IMG/VR virus record: IMGVR_UViG_3300037010_000192
Span: 1 to 30,525 of that record
Source: a virus
DNA: 30,525 nucleotides
Strand: one strand, 5' to 3'
In this document: in pieces, positions 22,935-30,408 of the stretch
Layout: every line of letters begins with the position of its first letter
How positions within the stretch are numbered: the stretch's first letter is position 1
The notes under the pieces: model-generated
What the model saw: the letters and a program-made list of their open reading frames with translations, nothing else
Told to the model about the DNA's origin: nothing
Databases searched by the model: none
Program-made: the position numbers and the translations under genes

Positions 22935-23912
22935 TTACATGCCTTTCAGTCGAGCGATAACGTCCTTGGGTAGGCTTTCATACTCTTCATAGCTCATATT
23001 AGCAATGTCTGGCAATGCACCTGGTTTGCCTGCCGACCCTACCGAACGTGAGCTAGGCGGTTGTTGCACTGTCGTTGGTGCGCGCTGGACCGTCTGTGGA
23101 ACTGCTGGCGCGGCCTGTGGTGGTTGGTTAACTTGTGCGCTCTTTGGTTGAATACCATACGCACGTGTGGTCAACTCAACGGCGCGAAGCATAGCGTTAA
23201 CCTGTGGGTGGCCAGCGGCAATCAAGCCTTTAGCAACCTCATAGGCTTGCATCGTCGCTTCTTCGTTGTACTCTGGTGAATTTTCAACGAACTGCGGGAA
23301 GTCAGCCAACACATTGTTTAGGGTCTGGTTAAAGCGCGCCTGCTCCTGCTGCGCCGTAGAATACTGTTGAGTCTCTTGCATAGCACGGCTGAGGATTTCT
23401 CGCTCGATCTCGGCGCGGCGAATGTTGTCCATAACATCGGACAGTTCTTCGGCCTTGTCCATATCGCCTTCTAACAGGGCGGCATGGTACTGTTTGCGCA
23501 GGTCTTTTACACTAGGTGCCTGCGGCTTCTGCGGCTCTTGTGGGGCGGCCAACTGCTGTAACGCTTCGCGCATCAGACGGTTTTCTTCTGCTAGGCGTTT
23601 AGCTTGCTCTTCCGCTTCGCGCTTTTTCGTGTTTACCTCGTCGAAACGCGCTTTAGGGATGCGCTGGTCGGCCACCGTGTCCGTGGGCTGAGTGTCGTGT
23701 GTATTATCTGTTGCGGGCAACGGTTCGCCTTCTGCCACGACTGCTTGTGGGCCATCCGTTGGCGTACTCTCTACGGGTGCTGTATTATCAGAGCTTTGTG
23801 GCACTTCTTGTGCCTCTGCCTCTGGTGCAACCTCCGGCTCAGGCGCTGTGCCAGCATCTGCTGCGGGGTCCGTATTTTTAATAGCATTTTCTTCTTCCGT
23901 CATCCAGTCCAT
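22935..23912 (-). CDS. Scaffolding protein
   Basis: A 325-residue acidic protein between portal and capsid, the canonical scaffold position. The first 80 residues are disordered and Glu/Ala/Pro/Thr-rich (DAGTAPEPEVAPEAEAQEV). A coiled coil spans about residues 85-130 (FDEVNTKKREAEEQAKRLAE). Another helix covers about 140-185, a Gln/Pro/Ala-rich linker follows, and there is a short C-terminal helix (SYEEYESLPKDVIARLKGM) of the type that binds coat subunits. The ATG at 23912 is preferred to one five codons upstream because GGTGGAG is correctly spaced and the HNH stop is one base away. It would guide coat assembly and then leave or be degraded. Confidence 0.8.
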   Translation of the reverse strand: MDWMTEEENAIKNTDPAADAGTAPEPEVAPEAEAQEVPQSSDNTAPVESTPTDGPQAVVAEGEPLPATDNTHDTQPTDTVADQRIPKARFDEVNTKKREAEEQAKRLAEENRLMREALQQLAAPQEPQKPQAPSVKDLRKQYHAALLEGDMDKAEELSDVMDNIRRAEIEREILSRAMQETQQYSTAQQEQARFNQTLNNVLADFPQFVENSPEYNEEATMQAYEVAKGLIAAGHPQVNAMLRAVELTTRAYGIQPKSAQVNQPPQAAPAVPQTVQRAPTTVQQPPSSRSVGSAGKPGALPDIANMSYEEYESLPKDVIARLKGM

Positions 23913-23913
23913 A

Positions 23914-24351
23914 TTATTCTCCACCATGTTTAATCAATAGTCTGTCACGCAACTCCTCGAAGTTGTCGGGAAGCGCTGTGCTCTTTTTGAGGTTATCCTT
24001 AGCCCAAATAGGCATAAGGTTACTCAAATCGTTTATCACCTCTGGGCGGTGAATCTTGTTCACAATAAACCACCGCAATGGAATTACGTGGTCTATGTGA
24101 ATTTCGTCAATAAGCTCCCAACACATGCCGTCGTGGAACGATCGTTCTACGTGCTCCATGAACTCAATATGGTCGTAGCCTAAAATGGCGCGGACTGGGA
24201 GTTTAGGACGTGGGACTTTCATAGCGCGGAACGTGCGTCCAATATTCTGGCGCACTGTCCACTTGGCCCATACCCTGCTGTTTCCCTTGCGTCGAACTTG
24301 TCGTTTCTTACGCTTGCGCTTGGTTACTTCTTCCGTCTGTAGTTCTGTCAT
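23914..24351 (-). CDS. HNH endonuclease (GYxxxE / IDHVIPL type), inserted between portal and scaffold
   Basis: A 145-residue protein with a very basic N-terminus (TKRKRKKRQVRRKGNSRVWA), then GYDHIEFMEHVERSFHDGMCWE, and the nuclease core EIHIDHVIPLRWF...LSNLMPIWAKDNLKKS, i.e. histidines in IHIDH and Asn in NL/DNLKK. This matches free-standing phage HNH nucleases. It starts 5 bp after portal and ends 1 bp before the scaffold ATG. It may act as a mobile homing-type nuclease, or as a nicking partner of the terminase as in some HNH-assisted packaging motors, though those HNH genes usually adjoin terminase. Confidence 0.8.
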   Translation of the reverse strand: MTELQTEEVTKRKRKKRQVRRKGNSRVWAKWTVRQNIGRTFRAMKVPRPKLPVRAILGYDHIEFMEHVERSFHDGMCWELIDEIHIDHVIPLRWFIVNKIHRPEVINDLSNLMPIWAKDNLKKSTALPDNFEELRDRLLIKHGGE

Positions 24352-24356
24352 GCGTC

Positions 24357-26459
24357 CTAGTAAGTACCTGCCATGTTAGACTGCTGCTGGTCATAGCGGC
24401 CTATGTGTGCTTGGCTCGCGCGTAACTTGTTAGCCTCTGCTTGGAGCCGTGCAATCGCCAACTTAGTCTCGTTCTTACCTTGGTCAGTGGCCAACTGTGC
24501 CTGAGCCTTAGCCACTGTGCCTTTGTAGTTGATAGCGGCATCGAGAGGTGCAGACTGTGCCTTAGCCAAGTTAAGTTGGGCTTGAGACTGTAATTCTTGA
24601 ATCTGTGCTTGCAGTTTGCCCATCTCGAGCTGGAACTGCTGCATCTGCATCTGCTGTTGCATCTGCGCTTGTTGCTGTTGTTCTGGCGTAGGTTGGCCCA
24701 TACCCAACTGCTGACGAATACGCTCTGCCACTTCGTGCTTACGAGAGAAAGTAGATAGCTCAACAAGGATGTCTGGAGGGATAGGCACGCCGGCTTGGAC
24801 CAACTGAATGGCCTGGGCAAACTGTGTGTCCTCGAACGTAGCACGGCTTGGCTGTGATGAAACCACGACGTCATAGGTACCGACTGTCAGGTCGTTGATA
24901 ATGCGTCCAGTAACAGGGTCAGGTTGGTTGATCGCTATCTGTTGTTGCTGATTCGGTGCCGCATTAGCCTCATCAGTTGTGATACGCAAGATGCGTGTAT
25001 CTGTGTAGAACGTCTGAATAAGGCGGATTATGCGCTTGCCTAAAAGCGTACGTGAGTAGTCTAAACTATCAAAGATCGGCTGTAGCTGTGTCAAGTTCTG
25101 ATTAACGCGGCTCTCTAAGGCGACACCGGATACTTCTGGGCTGCCTTCGCCCACCATATAATCTGATATGCCGCTGATGCGTTTCAAGAAATCCTGTGAC
25201 GATGCCGCGAGATTCATCAGACCCGTAGGAATCTGGTTAGGCTGAATCTTAGTTAATTCTTTGTTCGGTACCTTAACGACGACCAGCCCAGTCTTGGAGC
25301 CGTTAGCCGCCAATTCCTCTGGTGTCATGTTGGTAACTGCGCCCTCGTCCATGATCCATCCACTATTGGCTGTGGTGTTAACAACGTGTAAGGCTTGACT
25401 AGATAATTTGTTGACCTGTTCCTGCGCGTCTAGTAGGTCTCGCACCACGCCTAACGGCTTACCGCGTCGGAACTGAGGGAAATAAGGAACAACTGTGAAA
25501 TGCTTATAAGGTGACCAGTCGTCGAAGAGCACAACGCCGGCGGCCGTGATCGTCCAGCGGACCTTGCGTTCCTCTTTAGTGATCACACGGTTGCCGGTCA
25601 GTTCTTCAAAAGCCGCAATATCTTCCGGAGTAGCGTCTGCTGGTACCGGTGTCTCCTCGCCAGTAGCGGTGTTAACTGCTACCTTGTATGTGTCCATACG
25701 GAAGTATTGGCGTTCGATCACGCGGATACGACGCACGTCACGATCGCCGGCTGGTACAGCACCGTATTGGAAGCCGTAGTCCGGAACACCGAACGTGTTG
25801 CGACGGGTATATTCGACGAAGTTCACACCGAAGGCGGAGGTTAGCGCGTTTTGACGTGCTTCCTCCGCCTTCTCATCCCCATACAGAACGCTTAGGTCGT
25901 CCTTGCTCATCCACTTGGTAATGTACACCTCGCGCCATGAGTCTGGGTCATATTCTTTGGCTTGTGGGTCTACCACAACTTCTTGGGGGTCGATGGACTC
26001 AATACAGATTAGCCCTTGCGGGTCCTCGTCATAGTCCATGCGAACGTCAAAATATCCTCGGTCAGATACCACGCCATCCGTGAAAACCATTCGTTCGACA
26101 TGATCAAAGTTGTTTTGGTCGCATACTTGCAGTAGAACTTTATTGAGCACATCTGCGATCTGGTCGTCGCCGTCTGAGCGTGGTTTGATGTTAAACGATG
26201 CACGTTTGTTGATATACTGGCCGAGAATTGCAGAAACCGTAGGGCGAATTAGATTCAATGTTAGGGCTGGACGTTTCGTATCAGCCAACTCTTTCAGGTC
26301 GGCCTCATCCCACTGTTCCCCCGCGAAGAACGACTCACAACGATCAGCATCGGCCATCCATTTCTGGTGTTTTGCGTCGTATGCGCGTCGGAAACTCGCC
26401 ATCTGGTTAGCGGCTACTTCGTCTAGGTTCGTGGGAAAGTCGTTCTGGTTTACGTCCAT
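24357..26459 (-). CDS. Portal protein, P22-type
   Basis: A 700-residue protein of about the same length as P22 gp1 (725). The N-terminal 130 residues show the family pattern (CESFFAGEQWDEADLKELAD, RPALTLNLIRPTVSAILGQY). The core continues with FTDGVVSDRGYFDVRMDYDE, ESIDPQEVVVDPQAKEYD and EVYITKWMSKDDL. The crown region is at about 470-560, and a Gln-rich C-terminal coiled coil occupies about 595-690. Twelve copies would form the DNA gate at the head vertex, binding terminase during packaging and adaptor proteins afterwards. It starts with ATG behind its own promoter, after the HNH gene. Confidence 0.88.
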   Translation of the reverse strand: MDVNQNDFPTNLDEVAANQMASFRRAYDAKHQKWMADADRCESFFAGEQWDEADLKELADTKRPALTLNLIRPTVSAILGQYINKRASFNIKPRSDGDDQIADVLNKVLLQVCDQNNFDHVERMVFTDGVVSDRGYFDVRMDYDEDPQGLICIESIDPQEVVVDPQAKEYDPDSWREVYITKWMSKDDLSVLYGDEKAEEARQNALTSAFGVNFVEYTRRNTFGVPDYGFQYGAVPAGDRDVRRIRVIERQYFRMDTYKVAVNTATGEETPVPADATPEDIAAFEELTGNRVITKEERKVRWTITAAGVVLFDDWSPYKHFTVVPYFPQFRRGKPLGVVRDLLDAQEQVNKLSSQALHVVNTTANSGWIMDEGAVTNMTPEELAANGSKTGLVVVKVPNKELTKIQPNQIPTGLMNLAASSQDFLKRISGISDYMVGEGSPEVSGVALESRVNQNLTQLQPIFDSLDYSRTLLGKRIIRLIQTFYTDTRILRITTDEANAAPNQQQQIAINQPDPVTGRIINDLTVGTYDVVVSSQPSRATFEDTQFAQAIQLVQAGVPIPPDILVELSTFSRKHEVAERIRQQLGMGQPTPEQQQQAQMQQQMQMQQFQLEMGKLQAQIQELQSQAQLNLAKAQSAPLDAAINYKGTVAKAQAQLATDQGKNETKLAIARLQAEANKLRASQAHIGRYDQQQSNMAGTY

Positions 26460-26486
26460 TTCTAGGCTCTAGGGTTGATTATGTCC

Positions 26487-26516
26487 TTTATAACACGCGG
26501 CCCACTAATATGTCAA
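26487..26516 (-). promoter_or_regulatory. Sigma70 promoter of portal, -35 overlapping HNH stop
   Basis: TTGACA (26516-26511), 18-bp spacer, TATAAA (26492-26487), with start expected near 26480. The TGA stop of the HNH gene (26515-26513) lies inside the -35 box. The -10 context TGTTATAAAG is the same as at the capsid promoter. Confidence 0.78.
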
Positions 26517-27064
26517 TAGTCGGCTACGTGTTTCCATTTGCGCCGTTTATGGATTAGGCTTACTAGCTTGTGCGATATACCGTACAAACGGCCCACATCA
26601 ACGCCACTAAAACCGAGTTTGCGGAGATAGCGAATCTCCTTAACTTCGACTTCTTTTAGTTTGGCGAGCGGTGAACGCTCTCCACACGCATGAAGACCAG
26701 TAGCTACAGCGTGTGCCCTATTCTGTTTGCTAGTACACCACTCTAGGTTTTCTACTGAATTATTAGTCTTGTCACAATCTATGTGGTTAACTTCTGGCAA
26801 ATTGTCTGGATTAGGTAAGAACGCTTGTGCTACTACCCTATGAGCTTTGATTGTTAGTGTTTTTGCGTGATCTAGCGCTAGATTGCCTATAAGGTACCCA
26901 TCATGGGTGTGGCGTAGTTTTACGTTTCTTTGGCGCAGTCTGATCCGAGACACCCCGCCCCACCTATTAGCGCGAGTTATTTCGCGTGGAATTGTTCTGA
27001 TGTTGCCGAAGTTACTAACTTCGTGGGAATGTTCTAGCCCTACTACGGGTTTCCATACTTCCAT
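26513..27064 (-). CDS. Free-standing HNH homing-type endonuclease (NUMOD4 + HNH)
   Basis: A 183-residue protein. An N-terminal NUMOD4 motif (EVWKPVVGLEHSHEVSNFG) is followed by an HNH_3 core: HRVVAQAFLPNP (about 91-102), EVNHIDCDKTNNSVENLEW (about 106-124) and QNRAHAVATG. At the end is a DNA-binding helix-turn-helix-like module (AKLKEVEVKEIRYLRKLGFS...LYGISHKLVSLI). This is the standard layout of phage homing endonucleases. It sits between large terminase and portal, two essential genes normally adjacent, with its own promoter and a structured leader, and its stop is reused by the portal promoter. Probably a selfish insertion. Confidence 0.88.
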   Translation of the reverse strand: MEVWKPVVGLEHSHEVSNFGNIRTIPREITRANRWGGVSRIRLRQRNVKLRHTHDGYLIGNLALDHAKTLTIKAHRVVAQAFLPNPDNLPEVNHIDCDKTNNSVENLEWCTSKQNRAHAVATGLHACGERSPLAKLKEVEVKEIRYLRKLGFSGVDVGRLYGISHKLVSLIHKRRKWKHVADY

Positions 27065-27081
27065 AATGATCTCCAGTGATG

Positions 27082-27150
27082 AGTAGTGGTGTTGAGGAAT
27101 GGGGCGTGCTGAGTCACTACTCTCAGCGCGGCTTGCAATCCGCTTGCCCC
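27082..27150 (-). promoter_or_regulatory. Structured leader of the HNH gene, possible pseudoknot
   Basis: In the minus-strand RNA a 6-bp hairpin (plus 27108-27113 with 27122-27127) has an 8-base loop. Seven loop bases (27115-27121, cactact) are complementary to 27082-27088 (agtagtg), close to the ribosome site. An outer GGGGC/GCCCC pairing (27101-27105 with 27146-27150) is also possible. This could be an H-type pseudoknot or two alternative folds controlling translation. Confidence 0.45.
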
Positions 27151-27156
27151 ATGTTT

Positions 27157-27186
27157 ATTATAACCGCTTCGTATCCTAAAAATCAA
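27157..27186 (-). promoter_or_regulatory. Sigma70 promoter of the HNH gene, -35 overlapping terL stop
   Basis: TTGATT (27186-27181), 18-bp spacer, perfect TATAAT (27162-27157). The TGA stop of the large terminase gene (27185-27183) lies within the -35 box. The spacer carries TAGGATA, which is also found just after the -35 of the capsid promoter. Confidence 0.75.
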
Positions 27187-28715
27187 GCGCTCATGTGCGT
27201 CGTTCCGCCACGCACCCCTAGGCGTTTAAGTCGATCTTTCCACGATGGTTTAGGCTTCTCTTTCGCCTCCTGTGGCGCATAAACCAAGTCCATCATATAA
27301 GCCATATACGCAGTGGAATCTACGCAATCGTCGTTTTTGTAGGCCGGGAAGTTCATCAACTCAGTCTGGTAATAACTAAACCACGGCGCGTTAACAGGGA
27401 ACAACACTTTACCCTGTTCCATACGCGCTATGATTGACATCGCGCGCGCTACTTTATTAGCTCGACCTGGTTTCAATTTGTCTATGGTAATATACTTCTT
27501 ACGCTCAGACATCATCTTATCTAGTATCGGTTCGATTGTAGAACTAATCTGCCCAATTTCTATGCCCGTCCTTTGTAGCCCGTACTTATCATGCGTCTCT
27601 AGGATTTTCTCGCAAAGCTCTAGCGACGAAAACCGTCCGCGCACTAAATCAATCACGTATATATCGGAATTACGGTCTATACCCGCTACGATGCCAACAG
27701 AATAGTCGGCCCCTTGCCCTGTAGACACGTCCCAACACGAGAAAAGCCCCATGTCCGTTAACGGTGGGTGCTCCTTGTATGGGCGAAACATCTCGCGCTT
27801 AAATAGGTTACCGCTGTCCGGTACTGGGCGTTGTTGATAGAGACTGGCCCAGTCTCGCTCGCCAAGCGTGCGCCTGATCCTATTTAGTGTGTCAATGTCA
27901 TAACGGGCTGGATGCAGCGCCTCGCCGACTTTGCGATGCTCGTCGTCCTCTTCTGCTATCGCTGGATAGGACATGATGCGCCAGTTTTCTCCAGATTCCT
28001 CTGCTGTCTCTAGGATACGTCCTGTTAAATCGTCGCTCGCCCAACGCGTTCCAATTACGATCACTCCACCGCCTGGAGTAAGCCGTGTGTATGCTACACT
28101 GCGGTACCAATCCCACACACCATTTTTTACAGTTTCAGATTCTGCCTCTGCACGGTCCTTTAGGCTATCATCGATTACCAGAATCGAAGCCCCCTTACCC
28201 GTCAGACCGCCACCCACACCTACCGACGTGTATCCACCGTACCGCGTTGTCTTCCATGCGTCCACACTGGACATATCTTTGTGTAGCTTTGTCCCCGGGA
28301 ATATGTTGCTATATTCGGGGTCTCTTAGGATTTCCCTAGTCTTCTTAGACATCTCGTCGGATAAGTTAGCGGCATAGGATGCCAATACAATCTCTTGCGT
28401 AGGGTCGTTACCGAGAACCCATGCTGGGAAACGTATAGATGCTAGCTCGGTCTTGCCAAACCTCGGCGGAAGCGCTATCACCAAGCGTGGGGACTTTCTG
28501 GCCTTAACGTCCTCGTAAAACTGCATGAGCGCGTCTGCCAATTCTCTGTGTACCCAGTTATCTTGGTATAGTGGCATCATCCTCTTTACAAAACGCAGTA
28601 GATCGCGTCTGGCCAACTCACGGCTGGCGATCTCGCGCTTGGCACTGATGGCCAACTGCGCCATTTTATCCTCATTGGCGAAGGGTTTCGGCGGCTCTTT
28701 GTACTCTTCAGTCAT
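27183..28715 (-). CDS. terL: Terminase large subunit
   Basis: A 510-residue packaging motor. The ATPase domain shows Walker A ALPPRFGKTE (about residues 81-90), an IVLASYAANLSDEM adenine-side motif (about 109-122), Walker B SILVIDD (about 177-183) with coupling residues, and IGTRWASDDL (about 221-230). The nuclease domain shows FSCWDVSTGQGADYSV (Asp about 329), RTGIEIGQ (about 382-389) and a C-terminal acidic motif NDDCVDSTAYM. It translocates DNA into the prohead through the portal and cuts the concatemer. The ATG at 28715 has GGGGGAG upstream and overlaps terS by 8 bp. Packaging strategy cannot be read directly. Confidence 0.92.
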   Translation of the reverse strand: MTEEYKEPPKPFANEDKMAQLAISAKREIASRELARRDLLRFVKRMMPLYQDNWVHRELADALMQFYEDVKARKSPRLVIALPPRFGKTELASIRFPAWVLGNDPTQEIVLASYAANLSDEMSKKTREILRDPEYSNIFPGTKLHKDMSSVDAWKTTRYGGYTSVGVGGGLTGKGASILVIDDSLKDRAEAESETVKNGVWDWYRSVAYTRLTPGGGVIVIGTRWASDDLTGRILETAEESGENWRIMSYPAIAEEDDEHRKVGEALHPARYDIDTLNRIRRTLGERDWASLYQQRPVPDSGNLFKREMFRPYKEHPPLTDMGLFSCWDVSTGQGADYSVGIVAGIDRNSDIYVIDLVRGRFSSLELCEKILETHDKYGLQRTGIEIGQISSTIEPILDKMMSERKKYITIDKLKPGRANKVARAMSIIARMEQGKVLFPVNAPWFSYYQTELMNFPAYKNDDCVDSTAYMAYMMDLVYAPQEAKEKPKPSWKDRLKRLGVRGGTTHMSA

Positions 28716-29094
28716 CGATCAGCTCCCCCTCAATCACATCACTGGTATCATTAATAAGTCGTAGTAGATCGTCGTTGGACATAGATGTGATCTGCTTCTG
28801 TGCTTCCTCGAATGTGCCTTGTATCGTCACCGTCTGTTCTGGGGCGTACAAGCCATGCAGCTTACCCAGCTCTTTAGCCGCGTTTACCATCTCTGAAGAG
28901 GTGTCTGCGTTCTCGTATGCCTCAAGTAACATGTTAGTGACAAGACCACGATTGATCTGGCGTCGTGCGCGGGATGAGATTCGGTCTAAGCGTGACATGC
29001 CTACCCTCGTTATTTCTTTAATATGGTTCGGAGAGTAGCCGTCCTGCTGCATTATAAAAGCGACTTTCTCTGCCGTAGACAGATGTACTTTCAT
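28708..29094 (-). CDS. terS: Terminase small subunit
   Basis: A 128-residue protein with an N-terminal helix-turn-helix-like part (STAEKVAFIMQQDGYSPNHIKEITRVGMSRLDRIS, discontinuous reading). A central helical segment resembles small-terminase oligomerisation regions (EMVNAAKELGKLHGLYAPEQ). The C-terminus is acidic (VIEGELIDD) and would contact TerL. It is the first gene of the leftward unit, overlaps terL and has AGGAGA before the ATG. Identification rests mainly on position, size and the KELGKLHGLYAPE phrase. Confidence 0.78.
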   Translation of the reverse strand: MKVHLSTAEKVAFIMQQDGYSPNHIKEITRVGMSRLDRISSRARRQINRGLVTNMLLEAYENADTSSEMVNAAKELGKLHGLYAPEQTVTIQGTFEEAQKQITSMSNDDLLRLINDTSDVIEGELIDD

Positions 29095-29118
29095 TATGTC
29101 TCCTAATAGTGCTTTGGT

Positions 29119-29147
29119 AGTTTACGGGGTAGGGGTCCGTATGTCAA
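29119..29147 (-). promoter_or_regulatory. Sigma70 promoter of the terminase / late unit
   Basis: TTGACA (29147-29142), exactly 17 bp, TAAACT (29124-29119, 4/6 match), predicted start near 29112, only about 18 nt ahead of the terS ATG. The spacer is very GC-rich (CGGACCCCTACCCCG), which may make opening depend on a phage factor. Confidence 0.65.
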
Positions 29148-29487
29148 GAGTTCGGAATTTGTGGGAAATTTGCGCGTAGATTATCTCCCCCTGTCCCACC
29201 GACGCGGGGGCATCAACCCGATTCGCCCTTTCTGCGTGTCACTTTTCCGATTTTCAAATTCAAAAAATCAGTAAGTCGTTGATTTTATTGGCTTTTATGT
29301 GTGCATATCCGCCTTCAAATTGCGCCTTGATATCCGCCCATGCCTAGCTAACCCGTTGATTTTGTTCGCTTTCTATGTGTCGTTGCTTGTGCTCGCTTAT
29401 GCTTATATATAATATGCGTCGATGATTAACGTCGGTTGTTAGTTAAGCCGTTGTTATATATACCTTTATTTATTTTCACTTTACCCC
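29148..29487. other. Non-coding control region between divergent units
   Basis: No gene is seen over about 340 bp. It contains: a CCCCC...GGGGG pair (29187-29210); a diverged direct repeat of about 26 bp beginning cgttgatttt (29277-29302 and 29354-29380) and ending tatgtgt; ATATCCGCC twice about 26 bp apart; TTCAAATT twice; an AT-rich patch with TATAAT on the plus strand (29404-29415) preceded at 19 bp by TTGCTT; and TTAAC...GTTAA (29427-29445). It could hold an origin or operators; neither is proven. Confidence 0.5.
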
Positions 29488-29527
29488 CTTGACGTGTTGC
29501 CACATATTCGGCAATACTAAAAGCGTC
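29488..29527 (+). promoter_or_regulatory. Early promoter repeat, copy 1, with operator-like palindrome
   Basis: TTGACG (29489-29494), 18-bp spacer, AATACT (29513-29518). The spacer and -10 contain TTGCC-N8-GGCAA (29497-29514), a perfect 5-bp inverted repeat as expected for a dimeric regulator. All 40 bp recur 86 bp downstream. Confidence 0.65.
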
Positions 29528-29573
29528 GCAAGGCAAACACGCCAAACGACAAAAGAAAAAAGTGCGAATACCT

Positions 29574-29613
29574 CTTGACGTGTTGCCACATATTCGGCAA
29601 TACTAAAAGCGTC
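29574..29613 (+). promoter_or_regulatory. Early promoter repeat, copy 2, with operator-like palindrome
   Basis: This is an exact 40-bp copy of 29488-29527: TTGACG (29575-29580), AATACT (29599-29604), inverted repeat 29583-29600. It is the proximal promoter of the 210-residue gene, with a leader of roughly 85 nt. Confidence 0.68.
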
Positions 29614-29697
29614 AAAGGCAAAACGCCTTGATTAAAACGATACGCACAAGCGTATCACGTAACCAAACAAACGCCATAAGGCGTAAAGGAATCCATC
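29614..29697 (+). promoter_or_regulatory. Hairpin-rich leader and ribosome site of the early gene
   Basis: Three small stems in series: AAGGC/GCCTT around 29616-29630, GATACGC-ACAA-GCGTATC (29639-29656, perfect 7 bp) and ACGCC-ATAA-GGCGT (29671-29684). The last ends directly at the AAAGGA ribosome site (29685-29690), seven bases before the ATG. Such placing may tune translation or RNA stability. Confidence 0.5.
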
Positions 29698-30330
29698 ATG
29701 ATTACTACAAAAACACTTACCGCTTCTGTACGCTTGTTAATCGCTAGTCATAGCCAGAACAAAGAAGACTTGCGAATCCTCGCCGCGCAAGGTATTAAGC
29801 ATGCTTTAGAGCATGGGGATAGTAATGCGTTAAATGTAACACGTGAGTTGATAGCGATTGACCACACAAAAACGCTCGAAAAAGTCATCCGCATGATTGA
29901 CTTCGATATGCCTAATAAATTAGGGCGCAAGTATGCGCTAAATAAAGCGAGAAACAACGAGAGCGAGGCTCTCAAGTTGTGGGATTCAGCCTTTGAAGAG
30001 GCAGAAGCAAAAGAGTTTGATTCTGCATCTGCAAACACCTATGCGGCAGAAGTAAACGCAAAAGCGGCTGTTAATGCCGCAAAAATTGCACAATTATCGG
30101 AATGGTTATCTGCGGCAACGGATGCACCTAGCGTAGCGTTAGAAGCCGTTGGCAATGCGATTGACTCGCTTCATAAGCAAATTACAGGCTACAAAGCCGA
30201 CGTTCTAGCCGTTGCGTTTTTAGCGAACGGCTCGAACGATTACCCTAGATTATCAGAACGCGATTTTGCGGCTTTCGAGCGCGCATTGGCGAGAATGGTT
30301 AGAAAATTTGGCGGTAAAATGCCAGAATAA
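29698..30330 (+). CDS. Unknown early protein (210 residues)
   Basis: The only clear rightward gene. A soluble, almost entirely helical, Ala-rich protein with no membrane segment and no motif that I recognise. It opens MITTKTLTASVRLLIASHSQ and has NKARNNESEALKLWDSAFEE and AAEVNAKAAVNAAKIAQLSEWL in the middle. The C-terminus is basic (FERALARMVRKFGGKMPE). The start is fixed by AAAGGA seven bases upstream. Expression from two strong-looking repeated promoters suggests an abundant early product, perhaps a regulator, a host-takeover protein or a nucleic-acid-binding accessory. No function can be read from the sequence. Confidence 0.8.
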   Translation: MITTKTLTASVRLLIASHSQNKEDLRILAAQGIKHALEHGDSNALNVTRELIAIDHTKTLEKVIRMIDFDMPNKLGRKYALNKARNNESEALKLWDSAFEEAEAKEFDSASANTYAAEVNAKAAVNAAKIAQLSEWLSAATDAPSVALEAVGNAIDSLHKQITGYKADVLAVAFLANGSNDYPRLSERDFAAFERALARMVRKFGGKMPE

Positions 30331-30340
30331 TAACCATCAT

Positions 30341-30366
30341 AGGTATCACCTGCAAAGGTGATACCT
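30341..30366 (+). terminator. Perfect hairpin after the early gene
   Basis: AGGTATCACC-TGCAAA-GGTGATACCT: a perfect 10-bp stem with 6-base loop, 10 bp after the stop codon. The following bases (ACTTAAC) lack a U-run, so termination may be weak or the hairpin may be a processing or stabilising element. Confidence 0.6.
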
Positions 30367-30381
30367 ACTTAACATAGTGTG

Positions 30382-30408
30382 CAAATATAAAACGTTGGTT
30401 TATATTTG
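30382..30408. repeat. AT-rich perfect inverted repeat
   Basis: CAAATATAAA-ACGTTGG-TTTATATTTG: 10-bp arms around a 7-base centre, 16 bp after the hairpin that follows the early gene. It may be an operator or a second RNA hairpin; the arms are pure AT except the ends, so an RNA stem would be weak and a protein site is at least as likely. Confidence 0.55.
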
